Below are positions 44,488 through 53,436 of a stretch of DNA of 53,488 bases, piece after piece. The position numbers and the translations under genes are program-made. Numbering within the stretch: the stretch's first letter is position 1; every line of letters begins with the position of its first letter. Below the pieces are notes generated by a model. The model had not been told where the DNA came from and ran no database searches. It saw only the letters and a list, made by a program, of their open reading frames with translations. The stretch comes from Tannerella sp. Lineage in GTDB: Bacteria > Bacteroidota > Bacteroidia > Bacteroidales > Tannerellaceae. Location: the NCBI GenBank assembly GCA_031285565.1, contig JAITVY010000019.1, positions 1 through 53,488 of the forward strand. The letters run 5' to 3'.

Positions 44488-44537
44488 ATTTGAATAAACT
44501 GAATTTATTTACTACAAACAATTAGCAATTAACAAAC

Positions 44538-46541
44538 TTACCATCCACGGCCTCCGCCGCCACCTCCTCCACCGCCTGAACGTCCTCCTCCCGATGATGA
44601 ACTCCTGCCCGATGAGCTTCCACCAGAAGAACTTGTTCCGGAACTCCAACTACTGGAACCTGTACTACTACTGGATCTGCTGCCACTACTGCTGCCACTG
44701 TCGCTGCTACTTGAGTATGACGAATCTGAAGAGTAATATGTCGTCGGACGGGGTCGGGGTGCAGGAGGTTGGTAATGCATTGTCCTCTGAAGGGAATCAC
44801 GTAATGAATACATTATTCCGGGTAGCATAGTGGCTGAGTACAACCCCCTTCTGTTATACCATCCCGGACTATAATTCTCTCTTTGTAATATATAATGGAA
44901 CTTCTCTCCCCATTCGTTTTCTACGTTTAAAGCAATAGCATACGGATATAACTCTTCAAAATAATCAGGAGTATACCTGTAGTAGGATGATGGTTGTTGT
45001 TGATAAGGCTCCTCTTTTGTTCTCAGAAACGACCTGAATTCATTTATGGATTCTTTTTGAATATTGAAAAAAGATGAAACTTTACTTATCGCATAAATAG
45101 GAAATGATATTGCAACCGGAAAAATAAAAATAAGATCCTGTAAATTACTTTCCATAAGAGTAAAACTGTAAACTATACCCGATAAAGCCAGCACAAAGGC
45201 CGGGAAACCCAGCAGGATTCCCAGGCAAGCCATTTTCTTTTTTATCATTGTATAATATGCGAAGTAGAACAAGCCGAATACTATCGGAATTGCGAAGACT
45301 ACCTGAAGTATTTTTATGTTGGTAAAAAGGCTGGCATACGCAAATAATATGATTCCGACGATCGCGGCAGCTGATATTACAAAACCTATATTACCTGAAA
45401 CCTCTTTTTTCTCTTTCCAATTTATCAATTGTGATTCCAATAATGAGCTTGCCTGTTTAATTTTAGAATAGTTCTTTTCGGAGATTATTATCTGTGGACC
45501 ATCAGAGAAAAGCATTTTGCAAATAGCCCTTTCTTCGGGTGTAGAAAGACCTTTATCGGTTCTTTCCAGAATATATTGATTCTCTTCCTGATCGATCCGT
45601 ATTAGTCCTCTCGAAGCCATTCCCATTAATGCTACAGTGAAGGTTTGTTCGTCGTATTTTCCATTATTTATGTAGCGAATCATTTCCGGTGTCCAGTTCT
45701 GAGGCGGTGTGGAGTGGGTGGTATCAAAAGCTTTCTTTTGGTCGTTTTTTGTTTTCCACCAGGTCAAAATATAGAAACTACAGAGCACAATAATTGAAAT
45801 AATTATAAAGGGGGTACGCATACCGGGATCAACATCTTTTTTATCGGACATGGCCGCATAAGGTGTATTGTATGTCGACCTGTCAATCATATTATGAGGA
45901 AAAGAAATTGCGATTGTAAACCCTTCATTAGGCTTAAGCTTTTTAGTGGTTTCGAATGTATATTCACCGTTTACCACGTCAAACTCACAATCACTTCCTC
46001 TTTCACTTAATAATCCTGTGTAGCACTCCGTCTTAATAAAAGTGGTATCTCTGGGCAGTTTAATGCTGGCTGATGCTTTATCAATTGTAAATGCCCAGCC
46101 ATTACCTGTTACATTCCAGTATAATTCGTCGTATTTATCGAAAAAGCCTATATGTCCGTATGTCTCGTAAGTGATTGTATACGTATAAGTACCCGGTTTA
46201 AGGAGTACGTCTTTATTTCCAATATATATTTCACGGTTATCCCCATAATCCTCTGTCATAAAATCTTCATGACTTCCATCACGTAAAACGGATAGAATCC
46301 TGAAATCCATTCTTACTTTATTATTCTTATTATCATTTCGATATAATGGAATACTGCGCACAATGCCCCGTTTAATGTCTTCTCCTGCAGCATAAACCTT
46401 GATTGATTCCGAAATCAGGACACGTCCGGTTTCTTCAATTACTATATCCGAATGGAAATGAAGAATATGTTCTGATTCATTACTATAAGCAACGAATACA
46501 ACTAATAACGCTAACAGTGTATTTATCCATTTTCTTTTCAT
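44538..46541 (-). CDS. DUF2207 domain membrane protein, second copy, with long Ser/Gly tail
   Basis: About 667 residues from the ATG at 46541 (MKRKWINTLLALLVVFVAYS). An upstream in-frame ATG at 46631 would lie on the LemA stop and lacks a signal. The domain order is as in the neighbouring copy: DUF2207 (FHSDIVIEETGRVLISESIK, RGIVRSIPLYRND, YETYGHIGFFDKYDELYWNV), a helix near 265, four helices at about 395-510 and YAIALNVENEWGEKFH. A very Ser-rich low-complexity stretch of about 60 residues precedes the end GGGGGGGGGRGW. The two copies are diverged, so the duplication is old. They are co-directional and 50 bases apart. Confidence 0.88.
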   Translation of the reverse strand: MKRKWINTLLALLVVFVAYSNESEHILHFHSDIVIEETGRVLISESIKVYAAGEDIKRGIVRSIPLYRNDNKNNKVRMDFRILSVLRDGSHEDFMTEDYGDNREIYIGNKDVLLKPGTYTYTITYETYGHIGFFDKYDELYWNVTGNGWAFTIDKASASIKLPRDTTFIKTECYTGLLSERGSDCEFDVVNGEYTFETTKKLKPNEGFTIAISFPHNMIDRSTYNTPYAAMSDKKDVDPGMRTPFIIISIIVLCSFYILTWWKTKNDQKKAFDTTHSTPPQNWTPEMIRYINNGKYDEQTFTVALMGMASRGLIRIDQEENQYILERTDKGLSTPEERAICKMLFSDGPQIIISEKNYSKIKQASSLLESQLINWKEKKEVSGNIGFVISAAAIVGIILFAYASLFTNIKILQVVFAIPIVFGLFYFAYYTMIKKKMACLGILLGFPAFVLALSGIVYSFTLMESNLQDLIFIFPVAISFPIYAISKVSSFFNIQKESINEFRSFLRTKEEPYQQQPSSYYRYTPDYFEELYPYAIALNVENEWGEKFHYILQRENYSPGWYNRRGLYSATMLPGIMYSLRDSLQRTMHYQPPAPRPRPTTYYSSDSSYSSSSDSGSSSGSRSSSSTGSSSWSSGTSSSGGSSSGRSSSSGGGRSGGGGGGGGGRGW

Positions 46542-46576
46542 GCGATATTTTCTTTTTGTATTAAGGATGTATAGTA

Positions 46577-46648
46577 TAGTAGTTAGTAGATATTGATGAT
46601 CGGATTGTTTTATCGTAGATAAATTAATCACTAACCATTAATCGCTAA
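46577..46648 (-). repeat. Intergenic repeat between LemA and DUF2207 genes
   Basis: On the minus strand a block at 46648-46622 (GATTAATGGTTAGTGATTAA in its core) covers the last LemA codons and its stop. CTACTAACTACTA follows at 46589-46577, 35 bases before the DUF2207 ATG. The same order of the two blocks is seen between the S9 and M20 genes at 32939-33018. Confidence 0.5.
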
Positions 46649-47167
46649 TTTTTCACCATTTGTCGTAAAAAAGACTCCTTTCGAAAACCCTAAAGATGAT
46701 GCGATAAGGTTCGGCGGAAAACTTTCCTGATAAATATTGTTTTCCCGTACGGTACCATTGTAATACCGGCGCGCTTTCTCCAGGTCGTTTTCTAATTCAG
46801 ATAACTCATGCTGTAATTTCAGGAAATGATTGTCTGCTTTTAATTGAGGGTATTTTTCTATATTCAAAAACAAATGATCTGCTGTTTGTCCGAAACGGTT
46901 TTCCGACATTACTTTTTCTTTTGTGTCTGAAGCAAGCATTGCTTCCGTACGTAAGCCGACAATATTTTCTAACAATTTCTGTTCGTATACAGCATACCCC
47001 TTTACGGTATTTACCAGCATGGGTACTAACTCATAGCGTTTCTTCAGGAAAACGTCAATGATGCTCCAGGCCTCCTGCATACGGTTCCGGTTTTTTACCA
47101 ACCGGTTGTAAACATAGATTATCCAGATAAGTATAGCTGACAGTAAGGTAATAATCAGGATATACAT
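46631..47167 (-). CDS. lemA: LemA family protein
   Basis: About 178 residues from the ATG at 47167 (MYILIITLLSAILIWIIYVY); an earlier ATG at 47197 would run into the GNAT gene. One N-terminal membrane helix is followed by the LemA helical bundle: RNRMQEAWSIIDVFLKKRYE, LVPMLVNTVKGYAVYE and the late NDLEKARRYYNGTVRENN and FPPNLIASSLGF. The last motif is highly typical. The role is unclear; LemA proteins sit in the membrane with the bundle on one side. The gene starts four bases after the GNAT stop and precedes the two DUF2207 genes, so GNAT-LemA-DUF2207-DUF2207 is one likely transcript. Confidence 0.93.
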   Translation of the reverse strand: MYILIITLLSAILIWIIYVYNRLVKNRNRMQEAWSIIDVFLKKRYELVPMLVNTVKGYAVYEQKLLENIVGLRTEAMLASDTKEKVMSENRFGQTADHLFLNIEKYPQLKADNHFLKLQHELSELENDLEKARRYYNGTVRENNIYQESFPPNLIASSLGFSKGVFFTTNGEKLAING

Positions 47168-47171
47168 ATTG

Positions 47172-47639
47172 TTATTCGATCTCTTTTCGTAATACAACCA
47201 TGTGTTTTAATTGAATCCCGTTTTCATAAATCGGTTCGGAAAAATTCTCCGCGAAAAAGTTTTTCCGAATCTCATACATTTCAAAATCGCACCGTTGATA
47301 TAGTTGTAACTGACGAATACCTGCATCGGCTGTTGCGATAAGCAGATAATGATATCCATCGGCTTTGGCTTTATATTCGGCGTCTTTTAATAACCACCGT
47401 CCGATACCCTGGTTTTGCAGATGAGGTACAACAGCGATATTTTTAATTTCTATTTCTTCATCACTTACCCGGTAAAGGGCATAGACAGCCACCTTTTCAC
47501 CTTCCGATTCTGCGATATAAATATCAGAAGCGTAAATATATTTGTCAATAGATTCTTTTGTTTCGTCGGCTAAAAGTAATAAATCATAAGGTATACCTTC
47601 GGTTTGTTTTAGTTGACGAACAGTAATTTCTTGTTCCAT
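47172..47639 (-). CDS. GNAT family N-acetyltransferase
   Basis: A 155-residue acetyltransferase. The acetyl-CoA-binding loop is in IAVVPHLQNQGIGRWLLKDA (near 75-92). The strand LLIATADAGIRQLQLYQRCD follows, then FAENFSEPIYENGIQLKHMV. The family is broad and the substrate cannot be told. It is the first gene of the minus-strand cluster leading to LemA and the DUF2207 genes. Confidence 0.85.
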   Translation of the reverse strand: MEQEITVRQLKQTEGIPYDLLLLADETKESIDKYIYASDIYIAESEGEKVAVYALYRVSDEEIEIKNIAVVPHLQNQGIGRWLLKDAEYKAKADGYHYLLIATADAGIRQLQLYQRCDFEMYEIRKNFFAENFSEPIYENGIQLKHMVVLRKEIE

Positions 47640-47699
47640 TTTTCTTACTCCTTATTACAAACATACAGATTTTGTTTCAGCTACTAAAAAAAAATAGCT

Positions 47700-47707
47700 T
47701 ATTTTTG
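47700..47707 (+). promoter_or_regulatory. Candidate -7 element of the MscS gene
   Basis: TATTTTTG matches TAnnTTTG and ends 24 bases before the ATG. TTTC at 47675-47678 lies 21 bases upstream, and a TTTG lies four bases further, so a -33 element is plausible but not exact. Confidence 0.45.
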
Positions 47708-47731
47708 CATAAATCGTAATTCGGATATCGT

Positions 47732-48952
47732 ATGAATGAGTATATTGAATCTATATTATATAACTTAGGAATTCAATCGGAAGGGATGATTTCTAATTTA
47801 ACAATCCTGATATCATTGTTCTGGGCACTTTTGATGGGTTGTCTGATCTATATGGTAACCCGAAAATTGGTTGGGCATATTATCGTAAAAATAGTCAGAC
47901 GAACGAAATTCGGTTGGGATGATCTTTTTTTCGACAAAACATTGTTTGCACGATTAGGAATGTTATTAGCTCCCATTGTAATGAGGTTGAGCCTTTCTGG
48001 TCTTGAATGGAAACATTTATCAATAATAGTTCTTATACTTGATATCTGGATCACGTTTGCAGCAGTAAGAACGATTTCGGCTGTTTTATCCGGACTCAAC
48101 ACGGTCTATATGAGTTTACCTTCATCAAAAGATAAACCCATAAAGGTGTTTTTACAGGTGATTGAAATCTTTTTATATTGTGCAGCTATTATAGCTGTCA
48201 TCGGTATGCTGACCGGGAAAGATGTTTCCACTTTATTAGCCGGACTTACTGCTTTTGCTGCTATCCTGATGTTGATTTTTAAAGATTCCATTTTGGGATT
48301 AGTTGCAGGGGTTCAGTTGAGTGCCAATGATATGGTGCGTATCGGCGACTGGATTGTTATGCCGAGTAGCGGTGCGGACGGTGATGTATTGGAAATAAAC
48401 CTGACTACGGTAAAAGTACAGAATTTTGATAAAACAATCACTACTATTCCTACTTATAAGCTAGTGTCTGAATCGTTTACGAATTGGCGGGGAATGTTTG
48501 ACTCGGAAGGACGGAGAATAAAGCGGTCTATTTATATTGATATTAATTCTATTCATTATCTCACCAGTGAAGAATTTGATATCTTAAAGGATTCAGCCTT
48601 GCTGAATGAATACATGCAGCAAAAATTAAAGGATTTGGAAGATTTTAATGCCAAATGTAAAAATCCATTGGACAAACGACGGTTAACGAATATCGGTACT
48701 TTCCGTGAATATCTGGAGTCGTGGCTTTCAAATAATCCGGATATTAACCAGGGAATGACACATATGATTCGTCAACTCCAGCCGACGCCTATGGGTGTAC
48801 CGTTAGAGATTTATTGTTTCTCGGCTCGTCAAAACTGGATCGAATATGAAAATATACAATCAGATATTTTTGATCATATATTTGCCATATTAGACTTGTT
48901 TCATCTGAAAGCATTTCAATATTCAAGCAGTGCAGTTCCGGTTGAATCATAA
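47732..48952 (+). CDS. Mechanosensitive channel, MscS family (YbdG-like)
   Basis: Inner-membrane osmotic safety valve or channel of 406 residues. Membrane helices lie at about residues 20-45, 75-95, 100-120, 140-165 and 170-190. The pore-lining helix and beta-domain start are in GLTAFAAILMLIFKDSILGL and VQLSANDMVRIGDWIVMP. The beta-domain continues with TVKVQNFDKTITTIPTYKLV and SFTNWRGMFDSEGRRIKRSI. The length and these motifs match the YbdG/MscM-like branch better than the short MscS. It ends at a clear terminator. Confidence 0.92.
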   Translation: MNEYIESILYNLGIQSEGMISNLTILISLFWALLMGCLIYMVTRKLVGHIIVKIVRRTKFGWDDLFFDKTLFARLGMLLAPIVMRLSLSGLEWKHLSIIVLILDIWITFAAVRTISAVLSGLNTVYMSLPSSKDKPIKVFLQVIEIFLYCAAIIAVIGMLTGKDVSTLLAGLTAFAAILMLIFKDSILGLVAGVQLSANDMVRIGDWIVMPSSGADGDVLEINLTTVKVQNFDKTITTIPTYKLVSESFTNWRGMFDSEGRRIKRSIYIDINSIHYLTSEEFDILKDSALLNEYMQQKLKDLEDFNAKCKNPLDKRRLTNIGTFREYLESWLSNNPDINQGMTHMIRQLQPTPMGVPLEIYCFSARQNWIEYENIQSDIFDHIFAILDLFHLKAFQYSSSAVPVES

Positions 48953-48957
48953 AAACA

Positions 48958-48988
48958 GACCTGCCTGCAGAACGCAGACAGGCCTTTT
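48958..48988 (+). terminator. Intrinsic terminator after the MscS gene
   Basis: GACCTGCCTGC at 48958-48968 pairs with GCAGACAGGCC at 48974-48984, nine of eleven positions, with a five-base loop and then TTTT. It lies five bases after the stop codon and faces the stop of the convergent OmpA-type gene, which it may also serve. Confidence 0.75.
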
Positions 48989-49017
48989 ACAGATAACCTA
49001 AATAAAAAAGGGTAAAG

Positions 49018-50244
49018 TTACCTTACAAAACGTAAAGCAATATGTCGATCTTCTGCCCGAGCCTTATCCGGTTCGTTTTCAAGATGTTTTGCATAATCTT
49101 TGCCAAAGCCTTTTAGCTTGGCAACTTGTGAACCTAAACCATTTTCTTCGAGTATATTTTCGAATGTTTCAGCTCTTTCTTCAGAAATTGTCTGGTTGAT
49201 ATCATCAGAACCTTTTTTATCAGCAAAGGCTCCAATTTCAATTTTGGTGTCTTTGAAATAATGTAAGATTGCTTCAATATTTTTTAATTGATTTTGGTAG
49301 CCATCTACTAATTTGGTTGTGCTACCAAATTCGAATTTGATTTTATCCAGGTCAAACCATATCTTTTTTAAATCATCGTCAGTCGCATTTTTATATTTGT
49401 CTGATTCTAAGAATTTAATTATTTTGTCTTCCACACCACCGGCATATGCTTCCGGAAGTTTTGTTCCGTCCGGCAATTCCAGTACAGTTGCTGTTTCGTT
49501 GCCGGCAGTAGCCTGATCCTTCGCTTTATCAGCTGCATTATCACTGGGTGCCGGAGAAATCATAGTTATAGACTCTTCTTCTATATACCCATCTACTGGC
49601 CTGTTTCTGCAAGATCTCCACCAGAAAAGAAGAAGTAATAAAAGTATTATGAGTATCAACCACATAATCCAACCATTGCTTTTCTTTGGTTGTTGTTGCG
49701 GCTGATTATTATTCTGGCCCGGAGATGAGAAAATACCGAATGATTTTTTTAAATCCGAAGGAATCCAACTTATAAACTGATCCTTTTCTGCTTCAATATG
49801 GTTTAACAAAGTTGGCATGCTCCAGTTTTCATGTTTTAGCTTATTTCCTAAAAATCCTGAAATAATAGGAGCAACAATAGATATTAACCGATTTGTAACG
49901 ACTTTCGAAGTTCCTTTGTCGGCTGCGATAGCATTCGTGAAATCAGAGGCCTTATCGCCCAGTAAATGCTGTAAGAAATCATCACTGATTTTTTGTTGAT
50001 CATGCGTGGGTGTTTCTCCGCAAATAGCTCCCAAATCTGATAAGATATTCAGATTGCCCGCTTCATCTAATATATTTTTTAATTGAGGAGAATTTCCTTT
50101 TTTCAATAATACGCCTAATAGACTCGCAAATATAGAGGGGATTGTAGCCGATATCTTAGATTCGGATTCCTCTAATTTAGACGATGCTAAAGACACTAAT
50201 TCCGGAGTAATAAGCGCTTTGAGAGAATTAAATATTGATTCCAT
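49018..50244 (-). CDS. DUF937 - transmembrane - OmpA-C peptidoglycan-binding protein
   Basis: A 408-residue protein joining three parts. The N-terminal DUF937 domain (about 1-165) is a helical repeat region: SLASSKLEESESKISATIPS, LLGVLLKKG and IVAPIISGFLG. A Gln/Pro-rich linker precedes one strong membrane helix (about 192-208, LILIILLLLLLFWW). The OmpA-C domain (about 280-408) carries IEIGAFADKKGSDDINQTIS, ERAETFENIL and the closing AEDRHIALRFV with the Asp and Arg that bind diaminopimelate. No signal peptide is present, so DUF937 is cytoplasmic and the OmpA domain grips the cell wall. The combination is known in Bacteroidetes, but its role is not. Confidence 0.85.
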   Translation of the reverse strand: MESIFNSLKALITPELVSLASSKLEESESKISATIPSIFASLLGVLLKKGNSPQLKNILDEAGNLNILSDLGAICGETPTHDQQKISDDFLQHLLGDKASDFTNAIAADKGTSKVVTNRLISIVAPIISGFLGNKLKHENWSMPTLLNHIEAEKDQFISWIPSDLKKSFGIFSSPGQNNNQPQQQPKKSNGWIMWLILIILLLLLLFWWRSCRNRPVDGYIEEESITMISPAPSDNAADKAKDQATAGNETATVLELPDGTKLPEAYAGGVEDKIIKFLESDKYKNATDDDLKKIWFDLDKIKFEFGSTTKLVDGYQNQLKNIEAILHYFKDTKIEIGAFADKKGSDDINQTISEERAETFENILEENGLGSQVAKLKGFGKDYAKHLENEPDKARAEDRHIALRFVR

Positions 50245-50367
50245 AAAATTTTACTTGAAGATTAATACCTAAAAAAACCTTTGTCTATATAACAAAGAAT
50301 TTATTTATTTGTTTAAAAAGGTGAAGAAATAATGATTTACTGCATCCTGTAATATTTTGAATGCAGA

Positions 50368-50397
50368 ATTGTTTTCGCTGAATTATTACTATTTTTG
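50368..50397 (+). promoter_or_regulatory. Promoter of the tex gene
   Basis: ATTG at 50368-50371 is followed after 18 bases by TATTTTTG at 50390-50397, a good match to the Bacteroidetes TTTG-N19-TAnnTTTG pattern. It also shows that translation starts at the ATG at 50419 and not at the TTG at 50395, which lies inside the -7 element. Confidence 0.55.
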
Positions 50398-50418
50398 CGA
50401 AAATTTATTCCGATTTAT

Positions 50419-52545
50419 ATGCAGACGACTTACGCATCAATTATTTCAAAAGTTCTTTCAGTTTCAGAAAAACAAGTTCTTAAAACGATCGAATTATTAG
50501 ACGCCGGGGCTACAATACCCTTTATCAGCCGTTACCGGAAAGAGGTTACCGGAGGCCTGGATGAGGTTGCCATAGGAGATATCAAACAGCAATATGGAAA
50601 GCTGGTAGAGTTGAGTAAGCGGAAGGAAACCATTCTTAATTCGATAGAAGAGCAGGAAAGGCTCACACCGGAATTAAAAAAACGAATTGAAGATTGTTGG
50701 GATAGTACGGAACTGGAAGATATTTATTTGCCATATAAACCAAAGCGACAGACCCGGGCTGAAATTGCACGTAAGAAAGGATTGGAGCCATTAGCCAAAG
50801 TCCTGATGGAGCAATACGAGCGGGATGTTTATAGTAAGGCCGAATCTTTTGTCAAAGACGATGTGCCGGATGCGGAAGAAGCCTTGCAAGGGGCACGCGA
50901 TATTATTGCCGAATGGGTGAATGAAAATGAGTCTGCCCGGAATGCAGTGCGTAACGTTTTCCGCAAAGAAAGCATTATATCTTCTAAAGTTGTCAAGGGC
51001 AAGGAAGAAGAAGGTGCGAAATATCGAGATTATTTTGATTTTAGCGAGCCTTTGATGCGTTGTTCTTCACATCGTTTGCTGGCAATGCGAAGGGGAGAAA
51101 CAGAAGGTATACTCCGAATCAGTATCTCTCCTGATGATGAACATAGTATCGATACATTAAACCGGAAGTTCATTAAAGGAAATACTGAAGCCTCCGGACA
51201 AGTAGAGTTAGCTGTCAAAGACAGTTATAAGCGATTACTGAAACCGTCCATTGAAACCGAATTTGCTGCACTTTCCAAAGAAAAGGCAGATAACCAGGCA
51301 ATAAAAGTTTTTGTTGAGAATTTAAAACAATTATTATTAGCACCTCCTTTAGGACAGAAAAGAGTACTGGGAATCGATCCCGGTTACCGGACCGGTTGTA
51401 AAGTTGTTTGCCTGGATGCCCAGGGAAATCTACTTCATAATGAAACCATTTATCCGCATCCTCCTCAAAATGAACGGAGCAAGGCCGGGTCAAAAATAGT
51501 ATCTTTAGTTAGTACATACGCTATAGATGCTATTGCTATCGGCAATGGAACAGCAGGACGGGAGACGGAGCAGTTTATTGTCAATTTGCGTTACGACCGA
51601 AAAGTGCAGGTCTTTGTAGTAAGCGAAGATGGCGCTTCTGTTTACTCTGCATCCAAAATAGCAAGAGACGAATTTTCGGAGTATGATGTGACGGTACGTG
51701 GCGCTGTAAGTATAGGCCGCCGACTAATGGACCCATTGGCCGAGTTGGTTAAAATAGATCCGAAATCTATTGGGGTAGGGCAGTATCAGCATGATGTTGA
51801 CCAAAGCAAATTGAAACAATCATTGGATCAGACGGTGGAAAATTGTGTGAATCTGGTTGGAGTAAATCTCAATACAGCCAGTAAACATTTATTGACGTAT
51901 GTATCGGGCTTAGGCCCTTCACTGGCTCAGAATATCGTTGACTACCGGACGGAGAAAGGGCCTTTTAAAAGCCGGAAAGAATTGAAGAAAGTACCTCGCC
52001 TCGGGGAAAAGGCTTATGAACAATGTGCCGGATTTTTACGTATTCCCGATGCTGTAAATCCTCTGGATAATTCGGCAGTACATCCGGAAAGTTATCATAT
52101 TGTGGAGACAATGGCGGGTGATCTGAAATGTACCGTTTCGGATTTGATATCACAGAAAGAATTAAAAAAGAAACTTCAGTTAGACCATTATGTGTCGGAG
52201 AATACAGGTATGCCTACTTTGCTGGATATTCTGGAAGAATTGGATAAACCCGGACGCGATCCGCGGCAACATATACAGGTGTTCGAATTTGACCCCAATG
52301 TAAGAAGCATTACGGATTTGCGCGAAGGTCAAATCGTTCCTGGAATTATAAGTAATATCACTAATTTCGGATGTTTTATAGATATTGGTATTAAAGAAAA
52401 AGGATTGGTACACATTTCTGAGATGGCTGATCGCTTCGTCTCCGATCCGACGGAGATTGTTTCTATACATCAACATGTCCAGGTTAAAGTGTTGAGTATC
52501 GACCAGGAACGGAAACGAATCCAGCTTTCGATGAAAGGTTTATAA
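50419..52545 (+). CDS. tex: Tex family RNA-binding transcription accessory protein
   Basis: About 708 residues from the ATG at 50419 (MQTTYASIISKVLS). The conserved order is an N-terminal helical domain with ATIPFISRYRKEVTGGLDE, then AEIARKKGLEPLA. The YqgF/RNase-H-like domain follows (VLGIDPGYRTGCKVVCLD, IAIGNGTAGRETEQFI), and then helix-hairpin-helix repeats (HLLTYVSGLGPSLAQNIVDY). The C-terminal S1 RNA-binding domain contains GIISNITNFGCFIDIGIKEK and GLVHISEMADRFV. Tex is a broadly conserved cytoplasmic protein tied to transcription and RNA handling. It is complete and of normal length. Confidence 0.95.
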   Translation: MQTTYASIISKVLSVSEKQVLKTIELLDAGATIPFISRYRKEVTGGLDEVAIGDIKQQYGKLVELSKRKETILNSIEEQERLTPELKKRIEDCWDSTELEDIYLPYKPKRQTRAEIARKKGLEPLAKVLMEQYERDVYSKAESFVKDDVPDAEEALQGARDIIAEWVNENESARNAVRNVFRKESIISSKVVKGKEEEGAKYRDYFDFSEPLMRCSSHRLLAMRRGETEGILRISISPDDEHSIDTLNRKFIKGNTEASGQVELAVKDSYKRLLKPSIETEFAALSKEKADNQAIKVFVENLKQLLLAPPLGQKRVLGIDPGYRTGCKVVCLDAQGNLLHNETIYPHPPQNERSKAGSKIVSLVSTYAIDAIAIGNGTAGRETEQFIVNLRYDRKVQVFVVSEDGASVYSASKIARDEFSEYDVTVRGAVSIGRRLMDPLAELVKIDPKSIGVGQYQHDVDQSKLKQSLDQTVENCVNLVGVNLNTASKHLLTYVSGLGPSLAQNIVDYRTEKGPFKSRKELKKVPRLGEKAYEQCAGFLRIPDAVNPLDNSAVHPESYHIVETMAGDLKCTVSDLISQKELKKKLQLDHYVSENTGMPTLLDILEELDKPGRDPRQHIQVFEFDPNVRSITDLREGQIVPGIISNITNFGCFIDIGIKEKGLVHISEMADRFVSDPTEIVSIHQHVQVKVLSIDQERKRIQLSMKGL

Positions 52546-52553
52546 GGCAATCC

Positions 52554-53333
52554 CTATTTCTTTTCAAAAGAATATCTATCTATGACTATCGAGCTTAAAA
52601 AGACTCGGAAGACATGTAATTGCATTGGGTTTAACCAGCGTTTATCGATCCATAGGGCATCCGTTTTATCGTAATAAAGTTGGATATACTTTTTTGTTTC
52701 AACGACTTTATCGAACTGGCTCCAGGCCATAGTCGTATTAAATATTTCTTTCCCGATTATTTTTACGAACATATCAGTTATCATTAAGACAGACCGTATG
52801 CCGAACCTTCCACGTATATAATCACGATTAATATTATTTCTATAATGTATTATATGGGTTACCACCAAAGCAATAAAGCATATTATAACAATCAAAGCGG
52901 CAATATCATGATTCACTGATCCTTTTTCAGTTCCAGCTAAAGATGCAAAACATACCAATAGTGTAAAAAACGATATCATTAAGAATAAAAGCATCCTGCC
53001 CCCAAGCGACATTTCTATCTGCGTTAATATATAATCTTTAAGATTGACATAGCTTTCAATGGATATCTCGAAGGGGCCTGTCTGCATATCTCTGTTTTTA
53101 AGTGGCCGAAATGCTTTATTTTTTCTATTTACAAGGAATATAATATAGGAAGAGAAGAATATGACAAACAGGAAAAGACTGAGGAATGCTGAAATATTGG
53201 CTATCGTGGGATTTATTAACGGATCATGCCTGAATGCCGAAATAATGAAAATAATCAGAAATAGTATTCCTGTAAGCAACAGTACTGAAAAAACGATGGT
53301 TAGTATAATTCGTAAAAATATTTTCATAATCAT
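52554..53333 (-). CDS. Membrane protein with YcxB-like C-terminal domain
   Basis: About 259 residues from the ATG at 53333 (MIMKIFLRIILTIVF) or at 53327; an upstream TTG is not used. Four hydrophobic segments lie at about 5-30, 42-65, 115-135 and 145-165. The soluble C-terminus (TTMAWSQFDKVVETKKYIQL, ALWIDKRWLN) resembles the YcxB-like domain, a small PH-like fold. No function is known for the family. It converges on tex with nine bases between the stops. Confidence 0.72.
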   Translation of the reverse strand: MIMKIFLRIILTIVFSVLLLTGILFLIIFIISAFRHDPLINPTIANISAFLSLFLFVIFFSSYIIFLVNRKNKAFRPLKNRDMQTGPFEISIESYVNLKDYILTQIEMSLGGRMLLFLMISFFTLLVCFASLAGTEKGSVNHDIAALIVIICFIALVVTHIIHYRNNINRDYIRGRFGIRSVLMITDMFVKIIGKEIFNTTMAWSQFDKVVETKKYIQLYYDKTDALWIDKRWLNPMQLHVFRVFLSSIVIDRYSFEKK

Positions 53334-53385
53334 CAACCTTTTAATAAACAATGTCTTAGTGAAATATTAAGGATCACCGCCAAAA

Positions 53386-53418
53386 TTTGAGGGGTAAAAA
53401 ATTATAGTTTTATCTTTG
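53386..53418 (+). promoter_or_regulatory. Promoter of the right-edge gene
   Basis: TTTG at 53386-53389 is followed after 21 bases by TATCTTTG at 53411-53418, a full match to both halves of the Bacteroidetes promoter pattern. The ATG at 53437 follows after 18 bases. Confidence 0.6.
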
Positions 53419-53436
53419 CGATAAAAAAAAATATAT

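Noticed and set aside
44522..44800. Val/Ala-rich minus-strand frame
   Set aside because: It is a shifted reading of the Ser/Gly tail of the second DUF2207 gene.
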